DNA from: Actinomycetes bacterium
GTDB lineage: Bacteria; Actinomycetota; Actinomycetes; Actinomycetales; Cellulomonadaceae
Direction of reading: 5' to 3'
NCBI GenBank assembly: GCA_021793675.1
Contig: JAJYSG010000013.1
Span: 1-43,053, forward strand
DNA: 43,053 nucleotides
Part shown: positions 8,149 to 16,685 of the stretch, one piece after another
How positions within the stretch are numbered: position 1 is the first letter of the stretch
Layout: each line of letters opens with the position of its first letter
Translations under genes and position numbers: made by a program
The notes under the pieces: generated by a model
The model's input: the letters and a program-made list of their open reading frames with translations, nothing else
The model's database searches: none
What the model was told of the DNA's origin: nothing

Positions 8149-10022
8149 CCGACGCAGCCGCCGCCCCGGTGACGGCTCCCGCGCCGGACGAGCGGCCGCC
8201 CCGAGGCACGCTGCGGCGCGCCGTGCGGATGCTGGGCCTCGACAGGCGGCGCGTGCTGCTCGCCGTGCTCACCGGCACGCTCGCGCTCGGCTGCGGCGTG
8301 GCGCTGGCCGCCGTGTCCGCCTGGCTCATCACGCGGGCCTCGCAGATGCCGCCGGTGCTGCAGCTGTCCATCGCGACCGTCGCCGTCCGCACGTTCGGCA
8401 TCGGCCGCGGCGTGCTGCGCTACCTCGACCGGCTGGTGTCGCACGACGTCGCGCTGCGCGGCATGACGAACCTGCGCACCACCCTGTACGGCCGGTTGGC
8501 AGCCGGGCGGAGCGAGGCGACCCTGCGGGTGCGGCGTGGCGACCTGCTCGCCCGCGTGGGCGCGGACGTCGACGCGGTCGGCGACGTCGTCGTGCGCGGC
8601 CTGCTCCCCGCGGGGGTGGCGCTGCTGCTCGGTGCGGGGACGGTGGCCGCGATGGCGTTCTTCTGGCCGCCCGCGGCGGCCGCGCTCGCGGCCTGCCTGG
8701 TGCTGGCGGGAGTCGGCGCGCCGCTGCTGGCCGCGCGCGGTGCCCGGATCGCCGAGCGGCGGGCCGCGAGCGCCCGCGCCGACGCGTCCGCGGCGGCGTT
8801 GACGGCGCTCGACGACGCCGGGCCGCTGCTCGTCGCCGGCGGTGTGGAGCGCCGGCTGCGTGAGCTGCGCGACGCCGACCGGCGGCTGGCGCGCGCCGTG
8901 GACTCCGGCGCGGCGACGAGCGCGCTCGCGGCCGGCATCGGCATCCTCGCGACCGGGCTCGCCGCGACGGCCGCCCTGGTGACGGGCATCCCCGCGGTGC
9001 GGTCCGGCGCGTTGGCGCCGGTCGATCTGGCGGTCGTCGTGCTGACGCCGCTGGCCGCGTTCGAGGCCACGGGCATGCTGCCGGCCGCGGCGGTCGCCGT
9101 GCAGCGCTCGCGCGCCGCCGCCGCGCGGATCCTGGCACTCCTGGACTCCGCCGACGCGCCGGCACCCGTCGCATCCGTCGCACCGGAGGGAGCCGCCCCG
9201 GCACCCGTCGCTGCGACGTCCGAGGCACTGGCGGCTGCGGCCGCGGCCGGGATCGACGACGCCGGCATCCAGGCCCGCGCGCTGGCATGCGGGTGGCCCG
9301 GCCTGTCGCCGGTGCTGCGCGACGTGGACCTGGACGTCGTGCCGGGCCGGTCGGTGGCCGTCGTCGGCCCCTCCGGCGCGGGCAAGACGACGCTGCTGCT
9401 GACCCTCGCCGGGCTGCTGCCGCCGGCCGGCGGCACGCTCCTGCTCGGCGGGGTCGAGCCCGCGCACCTGTCCCCTGCCGACCGGGCCGGCCGGGTCGTC
9501 GTCACCACCGAGGACGCGCACGTGTTCGGCACCACCGTGCTGGAGAACCTGCGCGTCGCCCGCGGCGACGTGACACCCGAGGAGGCCGTGGCGGCGCTCG
9601 CCGCGGCGGGCCTGGACGGCTGGCTCACCGCGCTGCCCGACGGCCTGGACACGCTGCTCGGCCCGGACGCCCGCACGGTCTCCGGTGGCGAGCGCCGGCG
9701 GCTGCTGCTCGCCCGGGCCCTGCTCGCCCCGGCACCCCTGCTGCTCGTCGACGAGCCCGCCGAGCACCTCGACCCCGACACGGCCGACGCCCTGGTCACG
9801 AGCCTCCTGGCCGGGCCTGCGGCCCCGGACGGCGGCCGACGCGGGGTCGTCGTGGTCACCCACCGGCTGACGCCGCTGGCGGCCGCCGACGAGGTGCTGT
9901 GGGTGGAGTCCGGCCGCATCGTCGCCCGGGGGACGCACGCGGAGCTGTCCGCCGGTCTGCTCGACTACCGTGAAGCCGTGCGTCGCGAGCGGGTCACAGC
10001 AGATCAACGGGAGCGCGCGTGA
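8145..10022 (+). CDS. cydC: ABC transporter for cytochrome bd assembly, CydC
   Basis: Partner half-transporter of CydD, 625 aa. The ATG at 8145 overlaps the cydD stop (ATGA), indicating translational coupling. The membrane domain spans about 30-330. An Ala/Pro-rich linker near 335-370 separates it from an ATPase domain with Walker A GPSGAGKTTL (near 407), signature VSGGE (near 511) and Walker B LLLVDEP (near 532). The linker is longer than usual. The stop codon overlaps the start of the DevS-like kinase by four bases (GTGA), tying a sensor gene directly to the oxidase operon. Confidence 0.93.
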   Translation: MTDAAAAPVTAPAPDERPPRGTLRRAVRMLGLDRRRVLLAVLTGTLALGCGVALAAVSAWLITRASQMPPVLQLSIATVAVRTFGIGRGVLRYLDRLVSHDVALRGMTNLRTTLYGRLAAGRSEATLRVRRGDLLARVGADVDAVGDVVVRGLLPAGVALLLGAGTVAAMAFFWPPAAAALAACLVLAGVGAPLLAARGARIAERRAASARADASAAALTALDDAGPLLVAGGVERRLRELRDADRRLARAVDSGAATSALAAGIGILATGLAATAALVTGIPAVRSGALAPVDLAVVVLTPLAAFEATGMLPAAAVAVQRSRAAAARILALLDSADAPAPVASVAPEGAAPAPVAATSEALAAAAAAGIDDAGIQARALACGWPGLSPVLRDVDLDVVPGRSVAVVGPSGAGKTTLLLTLAGLLPPAGGTLLLGGVEPAHLSPADRAGRVVVTTEDAHVFGTTVLENLRVARGDVTPEEAVAALAAAGLDGWLTALPDGLDTLLGPDARTVSGGERRRLLLARALLAPAPLLLVDEPAEHLDPDTADALVTSLLAGPAAPDGGRRGVVVVTHRLTPLAAADEVLWVESGRIVARGTHAELSAGLLDYREAVRRERVTADQRERA

Positions 10023-11770
10023 CCGAGGTCCCCGCTCCGGGCGGCCAGGTCGGCGCCCCGTTCCAGCACGGTGTCCTCACGGAGGCCGTACCCGCCCCGC
10101 CGTCGCTCACCGGAGACGGCCTGCAGGACCTCATGGCGGCGATCCTCGCCGTCGCCAGCGAGCTCGAGCTGCCGGCGGTGCTGGAGCGGTTCGTCCAGGT
10201 CAGCGCCGAGCTGACCGGAGCGCGCTTCGGCGCGATCAACGTGCTCGACACGCAAGGTGCCTCGGTGACGTTCGTCTACACGGGCGTGCCCACGGCGATC
10301 GCGCGGATGATGGCCCACCCGCCGCACGCGCAGGGCGTGCTCAGCCAGATCCCGGAGACCGGGGCGCTGCGGCTCGACGACCTCACCGAGCACCCCGCGT
10401 TCCGCGGCTGGCCCGCCAACCACCCGCAGATGGGCTCGTTCCTCGGGGCCTCGGTCCGCGTGCGCGACCAGGTGTTCGGCCAGCTCTACCTGTCCGAGAA
10501 GCTCGACGGCACACCCTTCAGCGAGGACGACGAGCGGACCATCATCGCCCTGGCGTCGGCCGCCGGCGTCGCGGTCGCCAACGCCCAGATGTACGCGCAG
10601 TCCGCCCGCCGCGAGCACTGGCTGCAGGCCGGGCAGGCGATCACGACGATGCTGCTCGAGGGCATCGACGAGGAGGAGGCGCTCGAGCACATCGCGCACA
10701 CCGCGAAGGAGGTCGCCGGCGCGGACACCGCCGCGCTCGCCCTCCCCGGGCTGGGCGGCGAGCTGCTCGTCGAGCTGGCGGACGGCCACGACGCCGACAA
10801 GCTGCTCGGCCAGGTGATGCCCGAGGGCGGCCGCGCCTGGACGGTGCAGTACGAGGGCAAGGGCCTCATGACGCCGTCGCTGGCCAGCTCGCGCTCCGAG
10901 AAGCTCGAGGTGATGCGCGGGTTCGGGCCCGCGATGTTCGCCCCGCTGCAGACCAGCGGGCGCGGTGTCGGCGTGCTGATCCTGCTGCGCCGAGTGGGTG
11001 AGCCACCGTTCGACGAGGGTGACCTGGCCACCGCGGAGTCGTTCGCCGCGCAGGCGGCGCTGGCCTACGTGCTCGCCGAGGCCCGCCACGCGCAGGACGT
11101 CGCGGCACTGCTCGACGAGCGCGAGCGCATCGCCCGTGACCTGCACGACCTGGCGATCCAGCAGCTGTTCGCCACCGGCATGCAGCTGGAGACGGTGCGG
11201 CGCCGCTCGGCCCGCGGCGTCGATCCCCACGAGCTCACGGCGATCGTCGAGGAGGCCCTCGACAACGTCGACGAGTCGGTGCGCCAGATCCGGCACATCG
11301 TCTACGAGCTGCGTGACCCGGACGCCGCGACCGGTCTCGTCGAACGGCTGCGTCGCGAGTCATCGCTCGCCCGCACCGGCCTGGGCTTCGCCCCCTCGCT
11401 CGTCATCCTGCTGGACGGCGTGAGCCTGGACGCCGACGACGTCGACGCCGAGTACCTCATCGACGAGCGGCTGGACGCCCAGCTGACCGACGACGTCGTC
11501 GCCGTGGTCCGGGAGGGCCTGGCCAACGCCGCGCGGCACGCCCAGGCCTCGTCGGTGCGGGTGCGGGTCTCGGTCGCCGGGAAGGGTCCGCAGGGCACGG
11601 TGACGGTCGAGGTGCAGGACGACGGCGTCGGCCTGCCGCTGGTCCGTGAGCGCTCGTCGGGCACGGGGAACCTGGCGACACGGGCCCGGCAGCACAGCGG
11701 CACGTTCACGCTGGGCGTGCCTCCCGAGGGCCGCGGCACGCTGCTCACCTGGCAGTCGCCGCTCTCGTGA
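10019..11770 (+). CDS. devS: GAF-GAF sensor histidine kinase of the DevS/DosT type (probable heme oxygen/redox sensor)
   Basis: Cytosolic kinase of 583 aa with no membrane segment. It has two GAF domains (about 46-190 and 205-350), a HisKA_3 dimerisation domain with phospho-acceptor His376 (RIARDLHDLAIQQLF), and an ATPase domain with N-box EGLANAARHA (499-508) and G-box DDGVGLP (534-540). The first GAF strongly recalls M. tuberculosis DevS/DosS, including LRLDDLTEHPAFRGWP and FLGASVRVRDQVFGQLYL. His135 in NHPQM aligns by eye with DevS His149, the known heme ligand. The GTG start overlaps the cydC stop and has GGGAG six bases upstream. Sensing oxygen, NO or CO through heme is inferred. The likely partner is the DevR-like regulator at 13248-13922. 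Confidence 0.85.
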   Translation: MTEVPAPGGQVGAPFQHGVLTEAVPAPPSLTGDGLQDLMAAILAVASELELPAVLERFVQVSAELTGARFGAINVLDTQGASVTFVYTGVPTAIARMMAHPPHAQGVLSQIPETGALRLDDLTEHPAFRGWPANHPQMGSFLGASVRVRDQVFGQLYLSEKLDGTPFSEDDERTIIALASAAGVAVANAQMYAQSARREHWLQAGQAITTMLLEGIDEEEALEHIAHTAKEVAGADTAALALPGLGGELLVELADGHDADKLLGQVMPEGGRAWTVQYEGKGLMTPSLASSRSEKLEVMRGFGPAMFAPLQTSGRGVGVLILLRRVGEPPFDEGDLATAESFAAQAALAYVLAEARHAQDVAALLDERERIARDLHDLAIQQLFATGMQLETVRRRSARGVDPHELTAIVEEALDNVDESVRQIRHIVYELRDPDAATGLVERLRRESSLARTGLGFAPSLVILLDGVSLDADDVDAEYLIDERLDAQLTDDVVAVVREGLANAARHAQASSVRVRVSVAGKGPQGTVTVEVQDDGVGLPLVRERSSGTGNLATRARQHSGTFTLGVPPEGRGTLLTWQSPLS

Positions 11771-12399
11771 CGCCCGTGGTTGATACCCGGTCCCCGCGCT
11801 GGGACGGCGCCCTCAACCTCGCCGATCTCGGCGGGCTTCCGCTGCGCGGCGGCGGGCACACCGCATACGGGCGCGTGTTCCGCTCCGGTAGCCCGGACTC
11901 GCTGACGTGCGCTGGCTGGGCATCGTTGATGGCGGCCGGCGTCACCACCGTGATCGACCTGCGGAACCAGGCGGAGCGGCCGAGCCCGGGCGAGCCGATG
12001 CCAGGCGTCCAGATCGTCCCGGCCCCGACCGAGGTGCCCGACGACCCCGTGTTCATCGAGCTCTGCGGCCCGTGGCTGGACCACCCGCGTTCATACGCCG
12101 ACAACCTCCGGCTGTTCCCGGCGCTGCTGGCGGTGGCCTTCCGCGGGATCGCCGATGCAGCAGGCGGCGTCCTGATCCACTGCGCCGGCGGTCGAGACCG
12201 CACCGGAATGGTGGTGGCGTTGTTCCTGTCGCTCGCGGGGGTGACCGCAGAAGCCATCGCTGACGACTACACGCGAGCCTGCCGCGGCGCGGGCCAGCAG
12301 TGGCCCGCTACCGATGGCGACACCGCGAGCGAACACGGAATGCCGGAGCGGGCGTTGGCCCTGCTCGAATGGCTCGAAGGCTTCGACCCCGCCGCCTAA
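11767..12399 (+). CDS. Tyrosine-protein-phosphatase-like protein (Y_phosphatase3 family)
   Basis: 210 aa. The N-terminal NLADLGGLPLRGGG and YGRVFRSGSP motifs and the active-site loop HCAGGRDRTGM (His-Cys-x5-Arg) place it with MptpB-like tyrosine or lipid phosphatases; the Asp before Arg resembles phosphoinositide-active members. No signal peptide, so probably cytosolic. The GTG start overlaps the kinase stop (GTGA), making it the sixth gene of the cyd operon. Codon third positions look less G/C-biased than in neighbours (for example gttgat, gca, gaa codons), hinting at later acquisition. Substrate unknown. The stop overlaps the stop of the convergent YhhN gene. Confidence 0.85.
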   Translation: MTPVVDTRSPRWDGALNLADLGGLPLRGGGHTAYGRVFRSGSPDSLTCAGWASLMAAGVTTVIDLRNQAERPSPGEPMPGVQIVPAPTEVPDDPVFIELCGPWLDHPRSYADNLRLFPALLAVAFRGIADAAGGVLIHCAGGRDRTGMVVALFLSLAGVTAEAIADDYTRACRGAGQQWPATDGDTASEHGMPERALALLEWLEGFDPAA

Positions 12400-13097
12400 C
12401 TGGTGAACGCCGGGGTCCCCGAGGCATCGGTGGCCGAGCTCGCCGGCCGGCTTCGCTGAACCTGCCGGACGATACCCAGCGCGATGACGCCCTGCCCCAC
12501 GCAGTACAGCGTCATGATCGCCAGGTCCTGCCACGGGTCGGGGAACGTCGACCGGAAGTCCGGCCAGAAGAGGCGGAACGCCAGGAGGCTGTCCGACGCG
12601 AGGAAGGCCAGCGCGCCCCACGCGGTCGTGGCGTCGACCCCGGTGGCGGTGGCGGCCGTGGCAGCCAGGAGGAGGCCGTAGACCACGACCGCCGGCGCGA
12701 GCGAGCCGAGGTGCGGCCACAGCACCGGGACCAGGACCGCGAGCCAGACGAGGTAGGCCAGCGCGGGCCGGGCGATGCGCCGCCGGCGCGCCGGCCCGAC
12801 GAACAGCGTCACGTAGGCGAGGTGGGCCAGCGCGAAGGCGGCGAGCCCGACGACGAACGAGACGCCCAGCAGCACGTCACCGGCCCAGGACGCCACGATC
12901 CCGGCACCCAGCAGCAGGACGGCACGGGAGCGGGCGGCACGGCCGCGGTGCGCGACGACGAGCACCGCCGCCAGCAGGGCCGGCATGAGGAGCCACTTCG
13001 TCACCGCCCGGCCCGGCAGGTCGAACGCGATGAGGGCCAGGTGGACCGCCGCCACGACGGTGTAGCCGGTGAGCGGGAGGAGTGCGCGCCGTTGCAC
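12396..13097 (-). CDS. YhhN-family membrane protein (lysoplasmalogenase)
   Basis: 233-aa polytopic protein with about eight hydrophobic helices. The family contains lysoplasmalogenases, which hydrolyse the vinyl-ether bond of lysoplasmalogens in the membrane. Family-typical stretches include TKWLLMPALLAAVL near the N-terminus, GDVLLG in the middle and GALAFLASDSLLAF in the later half, with conserved Asp residues. The GTG at 13097 is chosen because a TAGGGT -10 element lies seven bases upstream, implying a leaderless message; the frame extends to 13142. Activity on a specific lipid cannot be told from sequence. Convergent with the phosphatase gene, overlapping by four bases. Confidence 0.8.
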   Translation of the reverse strand: MQRRALLPLTGYTVVAAVHLALIAFDLPGRAVTKWLLMPALLAAVLVVAHRGRAARSRAVLLLGAGIVASWAGDVLLGVSFVVGLAAFALAHLAYVTLFVGPARRRRIARPALAYLVWLAVLVPVLWPHLGSLAPAVVVYGLLLAATAATATGVDATTAWGALAFLASDSLLAFRLFWPDFRSTFPDPWQDLAIMTLYCVGQGVIALGIVRQVQRSRPASSATDASGTPAFTS

Positions 13098-13104
13098 GGG
13101 CCCG

Positions 13105-13110
13105 ACCCTA
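13105..13110 (-). promoter_or_regulatory. -10 element for the YhhN gene, leaderless start
   Basis: TAGGGT on the minus strand followed by seven bases and then the GTG start codon. This spacing puts the transcript start at the initiation codon. Confidence 0.45.
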
Positions 13111-13226
13111 TGTTCCGCCGCCTTCGGGAGCAGCGAACGCACCGTTGTTCAGCGAGCGCAGGCTTCTGCGCGTGCAGAACGTGCGCCGTCGAGGAACAAG
13201 GGTGCTCTCGGCGGGGGGTGGACGCC

Positions 13227-13252
13227 GGCCGGACTCAGCGGCCGGACTCAGC
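13227..13252. repeat. 13-bp tandem repeat across the devR-like stop codon
   Basis: GGCCGGACTCAGC occurs twice back to back (13227-13239 and 13240-13252), with a degenerate third copy to 13265. The TGA stop of the response regulator lies in the second copy. Confidence 0.7.
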
Positions 13253-13922
13253 GGCCGGGCTCGGCGCGCCAGCCGCTGTGCTTGCGGGCCGCCACCCACG
13301 CGGCGACCTGGGTGCGCCGCTGCAGGCCCATCTTCGCCAGCAGCGACGTGATGTGGTTCTTGATGGTCTTCTCCGCGACGCCGAGGCGGTCGGCGATCTG
13401 CCGGTTCGACAGGCCCTCGCCGATGAGGTCGAGCACGCGCAGCTCGCTCGGCGTGAGGTTCTCGGTCGGGTCCTCGTGGCCGGCGCGCCGGCGGGTGACC
13501 GTCCGCTCGTCGAGCAGCGTGCGGCCGGCCGCCACGGCGCGGATGACGTCGGTGATCTCGGCGCCCCGCACCGACTTCAGCAGGTAGGCGGCGGCGCCCG
13601 CGTCGAGCGCGGCGGCCACGGCGTCGTCGTCGTCGAAGCTCGTCAGCACGATCGCCTTGGCGCTGGGCAGCGTCTCGCGCACGGACCGCATGAGGTCGAT
13701 GCCGGTGCCGTCGGGCAGCTGCAGGTCGACGAGCAGCACCTGGGGCCGCACGAGCGTGGCACGGCGCACGCCGTCGGCCACCGACCCGGCCTCGGCGACG
13801 ACGGTCATGCCGTCGGTGCGCTCCACCACCTCGGCGATGCCGCGACGCACCACCTCGTGGTCGTCGACGATCATCACGGAGATGGGCTTGAGGCGATCAG
13901 CGCCCGCAGGTGCGGAGGTCAC
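13248..13922 (-). CDS. devR: NarL/LuxR-family response regulator of the DevR/DosR type
   Basis: 224 aa from the GTG at 13922. Receiver domain at about 14-130: Asp20/Asp21 (MIVDDHEVVRRG), phospho-acceptor Asp66 (LLVDLQLPDG), Thr94 and Lys116. LuxR-type HTH at about 155-210. Similarity to M. tuberculosis DosR is high in VDDHEVVRRG, EAGSVA, AGRTLLD, EGLSNRQIADR and AEKTIKN...LLAKMGLQRRTQ. Lys185, Lys188 and Asn189 match DosR Lys179, Lys182 and Asn183, which contact GGGAC half-sites. No Shine-Dalgarno is present. A TACGAT -10 element six bases upstream suggests a leaderless message. Likely partner: the DevS-like kinase; likely target: the cydA boxes. Confidence 0.88.
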   Translation of the reverse strand: MTSAPAGADRLKPISVMIVDDHEVVRRGIAEVVERTDGMTVVAEAGSVADGVRRATLVRPQVLLVDLQLPDGTGIDLMRSVRETLPSAKAIVLTSFDDDDAVAAALDAGAAAYLLKSVRGAEITDVIRAVAAGRTLLDERTVTRRRAGHEDPTENLTPSELRVLDLIGEGLSNRQIADRLGVAEKTIKNHITSLLAKMGLQRRTQVAAWVAARKHSGWRAEPGR

Positions 13923-13927
13923 CGTGG

Positions 13928-13941
13928 CATCGTAGCCATTC
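13928..13941. promoter_or_regulatory. Overlapping divergent promoter elements between devR-like gene and dehydrogenase
   Basis: The two start codons are only 19 bases apart. On the minus strand TACGAT (13929-13934) lies six bases before the devR-like GTG. On the plus strand CATCGT (13928-13933) lies eight bases before the dehydrogenase GTG. The -10 elements overlap almost completely, so the two genes probably compete for polymerase. Both transcripts would be leaderless or nearly so. Confidence 0.4.
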
Positions 13942-14883
13942 GTGACCAGCATCCTTCTGCCTGACACGATCGACGACGACCCCATCCTCCCGGCCGGTGT
14001 CCACGCGCTGCGCTACCACCCGGGCGCGCCGCTCCCCGCGGGGGCCGACGAGGCCGAGGCGCTCGTCGTCTGGACGCTCGACCCGGGCACCCTCACCGAG
14101 CTCGCCGCCCTGCCGAGGCTGCGCTGGGTGCAGACGCTGGCCGCCGGCCCGGACGCCGTCCTCGCGGCGGGGTTCGCGCCGGACGTGCTCATCACCTCGG
14201 GCCGCGGCCTCCACGACGGCCCCGTCGCCGAGCACGTGCTGGCCTTGACGTTGTCGCTGGTCAGGCGCGTTCCGGCGATGCTGCGGGCGCAGGGCGAGCA
14301 CCGCTGGTCCGCCGAGCTGGGCGGTGCCCAGCCCCTGCACCCGGCCGGCCCGGTCACCACGCTGCTCGATGCCCGCGTGACGATCTGGGGCTTCGGCTCC
14401 ATCGCCGCCCGGCTGGCCGGGCTGTACGCCGCGCTCGGCGCGCACGTCACGGGCGTCGCGACCCGTGCCGGGACGCGGGGCGGCTACCCCGTGGTGGCGG
14501 CGGGCGACGTCGGCGGCCTGCTCCCCCGCACCGACGTGCTCGTCGGCCTGCTGCCGGCGACCCCGGCGACGCGGCACGCCATCGACGCGCGGGTGCTCGG
14601 CCTGCTGCCGGAGGGCGCCTTCGTCGTCAACGCCGGCCGCGGCGCGACGCTGGACGAGGCCGCGCTGCTGGCCGCCCTGCGCGCCGGGCACCTCGGCGGC
14701 GCCGCCCTCGACGTCTTCGAGACCGAGCCGCTGCCCCCGGCGTCCCCGCTCTGGGACGAGCCGCACGTGCTGGTCAGCCCGCACGGCGCCGGCGGCCGTC
14801 CCCTCGGGTCGGGCGACCTGATCGCGGCGAACGTGCGCCACTTCCTCGCCGGGGAGCCCCTGCGCAACCTCGTCGCCCGCTGA
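13942..14883 (+). CDS. D-isomer-specific 2-hydroxyacid dehydrogenase
   Basis: 313 aa, NAD(P)-dependent oxidoreductase of the D-2-hydroxyacid dehydrogenase family. The Rossmann dinucleotide site is GFGSIAARLAGLYAALGAHV (about 151-170). Family signatures include LLPATPATRHAID, VNAGRGATLDEAALLAAL and DVFETEPLPPASPLWD followed by the catalytic-His region VSPHGAGG. The catalytic Arg is expected near 232 (NAGRG). The substrate (glyoxylate, hydroxypyruvate, phosphoglycerate or other) cannot be deduced, and there is no ACT domain, so this is not the full SerA type. Start is the GTG at 13942. The gene stands alone, divergent from the response regulator and convergent with mutM. Confidence 0.85.
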   Translation: MTSILLPDTIDDDPILPAGVHALRYHPGAPLPAGADEAEALVVWTLDPGTLTELAALPRLRWVQTLAAGPDAVLAAGFAPDVLITSGRGLHDGPVAEHVLALTLSLVRRVPAMLRAQGEHRWSAELGGAQPLHPAGPVTTLLDARVTIWGFGSIAARLAGLYAALGAHVTGVATRAGTRGGYPVVAAGDVGGLLPRTDVLVGLLPATPATRHAIDARVLGLLPEGAFVVNAGRGATLDEAALLAALRAGHLGGAALDVFETEPLPPASPLWDEPHVLVSPHGAGGRPLGSGDLIAANVRHFLAGEPLRNLVAR

Positions 14884-14884
14884 C

Positions 14885-14923
14885 CGGTCCAGTCCCGCCG
14901 ATGTCCCTGACGCGCCTGGACCG
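14885..14923. terminator. Hairpin between dehydrogenase and mutM
   Basis: CGGTCCAG at 14885-14892 pairs perfectly with CTGGACCG at 14916-14923. The 23-base loop is long and there is no T-run, so termination is plausible but weak. Located just after the dehydrogenase stop, between convergent genes. Confidence 0.35.
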
Positions 14924-14962
14924 TGGACCCCGTGCCGAGCGTCAGCGACGTCCCGCCGGCCC

Positions 14963-15865
14963 TCAGCGAGCGCCGCGGCGCGGCCGGGGCTGGCAGCGCG
15001 GGCAGGAGTACGACGAGCGGTTGGCGAACGACTCCCGCCGGATCGGCGTCCCGCACCGCGGGCACGGCAGCCCCGCTCGTCCGTACGCCGCCAGCTCGCG
15101 CTCGAACCAGCCGGACGCGCCGTCGACGTCGACGTACATCGCGTCGAAGCTCGTTCCGCCGGCGGCCAGCGCCGCTGCCAGCACCTCGGCGGCAGCGTCG
15201 AGCACCCGCGCGACCTCGACCGGGCGCAGCGCATCGGTCGGGCGCGCCCCGTGCAGCCGGGCCCGCCACAGGGACTCGTCCGCGTAGATGTTGCCGATGC
15301 CGGAGACCAGGGTCTGGTCCAGCAGCGCGCGCTTGAGCTCGGTCCTCCGCCGCCGGATCGCGGCGGCCAGCGCCACGCGGTCGAGCCACGGGTCGAGCAG
15401 GTCGCGCGCGATGTGGGCGACCTGCGCCGGCAGCGCCGGCACGTCGGAGCCGAGACCGCCCGGGCCGCCGTCCGCCGTGGGCACGAGGTCCGGCACCGCC
15501 AGGTAGCCGAAGGTCCGCTGGTCGACGAAGTCCAGCGCCGACCCGTCGTCGAGGTCGAGCCGGGCGCGCAGGTGCGGTGCCGCCGGTTCCCCGTGGTCGG
15601 CGCTGCGCACCAGGATCTGCCCGCTCATCCCGAGGTGGAGCAGCAGCGCCTCACCGGGCTCGTCGAGCAGCAGCCAGCAGAACTTGCCGCGCCGCACCGC
15701 AGCGGTCAGGGTCCGCCCGCGCAGCCGCCCGACGAGGTCCGCCTCGCCCCCGTCGTGGCGACGCGCCACCCGCGTGCCGTGCACGTGCACGTCGATGACG
15801 CGACGGCCCAGCACGTGCCCGGCCAGCCCGGCACGGACCGTCTCGACCTCCGGAAGCTCCGGCAC
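14963..15865 (-). CDS. mutM: Formamidopyrimidine-DNA glycosylase
   Basis: Base-excision repair enzyme that removes 8-oxoguanine and formamidopyrimidines and cleaves the abasic site. 300 aa. The mature N-terminus PELPEVETV supplies catalytic Pro2 and Glu3. Lys61 (RRGKFCWLL) and the helix-two-turn-helix region ([12 protein letters not shown]) are present. The C-terminal zinc finger has Cys268, Cys271, Cys288 and Cys291. Start is the GTG at 15865, six bases after the rnc stop, so the two are cotranscribed. Last gene of the DUF177-rpmF-rnc-mutM operon. Confidence 0.97.
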   Translation of the reverse strand: MPELPEVETVRAGLAGHVLGRRVIDVHVHGTRVARRHDGGEADLVGRLRGRTLTAAVRRGKFCWLLLDEPGEALLLHLGMSGQILVRSADHGEPAAPHLRARLDLDDGSALDFVDQRTFGYLAVPDLVPTADGGPGGLGSDVPALPAQVAHIARDLLDPWLDRVALAAAIRRRRTELKRALLDQTLVSGIGNIYADESLWRARLHGARPTDALRPVEVARVLDAAAEVLAAALAAGGTSFDAMYVDVDGASGWFERELAAYGRAGLPCPRCGTPIRRESFANRSSYSCPRCQPRPRRGAR

Positions 15866-15871
15866 GGTCGG

Positions 15872-16657
15872 TCAGCTCGCGGCGCCGCCGCCGCGGGCGA
15901 CGTCGTCCGGCGCGGCCGCGGCCTCGTCCGGCGCGGCGGTCCGCTGCCCGGGACGACCGGAGGCACCACCCCGTGCCCGCTCCAGGAGCGCGGTGTAGGC
16001 CGCCTCGGCGGCCTCCTGCTCGGCGATCTTCTTGGCGGTGCCGGTCCCCGTGCCGCAGACCTCGTCGGCCACGACGACCTGCGCCGCGAAGGTCCGCGCG
16101 TGGTCCGGGCCCGTGCCGGTGACGACGTACTGCGGCACGCCCAGACCGAGGGCCGCCACCAGCTCCTGCAGCGAGGTCTTCCAGTCGAGGCCGGCCCCGA
16201 GGTCGGTGGCCCGTGCCAGCGTGGCGCCGACGAGGCGCTCCACCATCTCACGGGACACCTCGAGGCCGTGCGTGAGGTAGACCGCGCCGATGACGGCCTC
16301 GAGCGTGTCGGAGAGGATCGAGTCCTTGTCCCGCCCGCCGGTGGCCAGCTCACCCTTCCCCAGCAGGATGTAGCGCCCGAGGTCGAGCTCCCGGGCGACG
16401 CCCGCCAGCGCGCGCTGCGAGACCGTCGCGGCACGCATCCGCGCCAGGTCGCCCTCGGGATGGTCGGGCTGCCCCCGGTACAGGCGTTCCGTCACGACCA
16501 GCCCGAGCACCGTGTCGCCGAGGAACTCCAGCCGCTCGTTGGTCGGGATGCCTCCGGCCTCGTGCGCGAAGCTGCGATGGGTCAGGGACAGCACGAGAAG
16601 CTCGGGGTCCAGGTGGACCCCGAGCTTCTCCAGCAACGGCGCGACGGCGGCGCTCAC
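15872..16657 (-). CDS. rnc: Ribonuclease III
   Basis: Double-strand-specific endoribonuclease for rRNA precursor processing, 261 aa. The catalytic signature [14 protein letters not shown] (40-53, Glu44 and Asp48) and the second metal site Asp117/Glu120 ([11 protein letters not shown]) are intact. The dsRNA-binding domain spans about 159-226 and includes [15 protein letters not shown]. The last 35 residues are an Ala/Gly/Pro-rich tail not needed for the fold. GTG start at 16657, 28 bases after the rpmF stop. Confidence 0.97.
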   Translation of the reverse strand: MSAAVAPLLEKLGVHLDPELLVLSLTHRSFAHEAGGIPTNERLEFLGDTVLGLVVTERLYRGQPDHPEGDLARMRAATVSQRALAGVARELDLGRYILLGKGELATGGRDKDSILSDTLEAVIGAVYLTHGLEVSREMVERLVGATLARATDLGAGLDWKTSLQELVAALGLGVPQYVVTGTGPDHARTFAAQVVVADEVCGTGTGTAKKIAEQEAAEAAYTALLERARGGASGRPGQRTAAPDEAAAAPDDVARGGGAAS

Positions 16658-16685
16658 GAGATCACCCCGAGATCACCGCGCGACG

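Noticed and set aside
6645-10022. Apparent 1125-codon frame covering cydD and cydC
   Set aside because: The first part is cydD read in the wrong frame. True cydC starts at 8145, with ATGA overlap; there is no CydDC fusion.
12396-12399. Frameshift or gene fusion between phosphatase and YhhN genes
   Set aside because: The genes are convergent and simply share four bases with overlapping stop codons (TAA and TAG on opposite strands).
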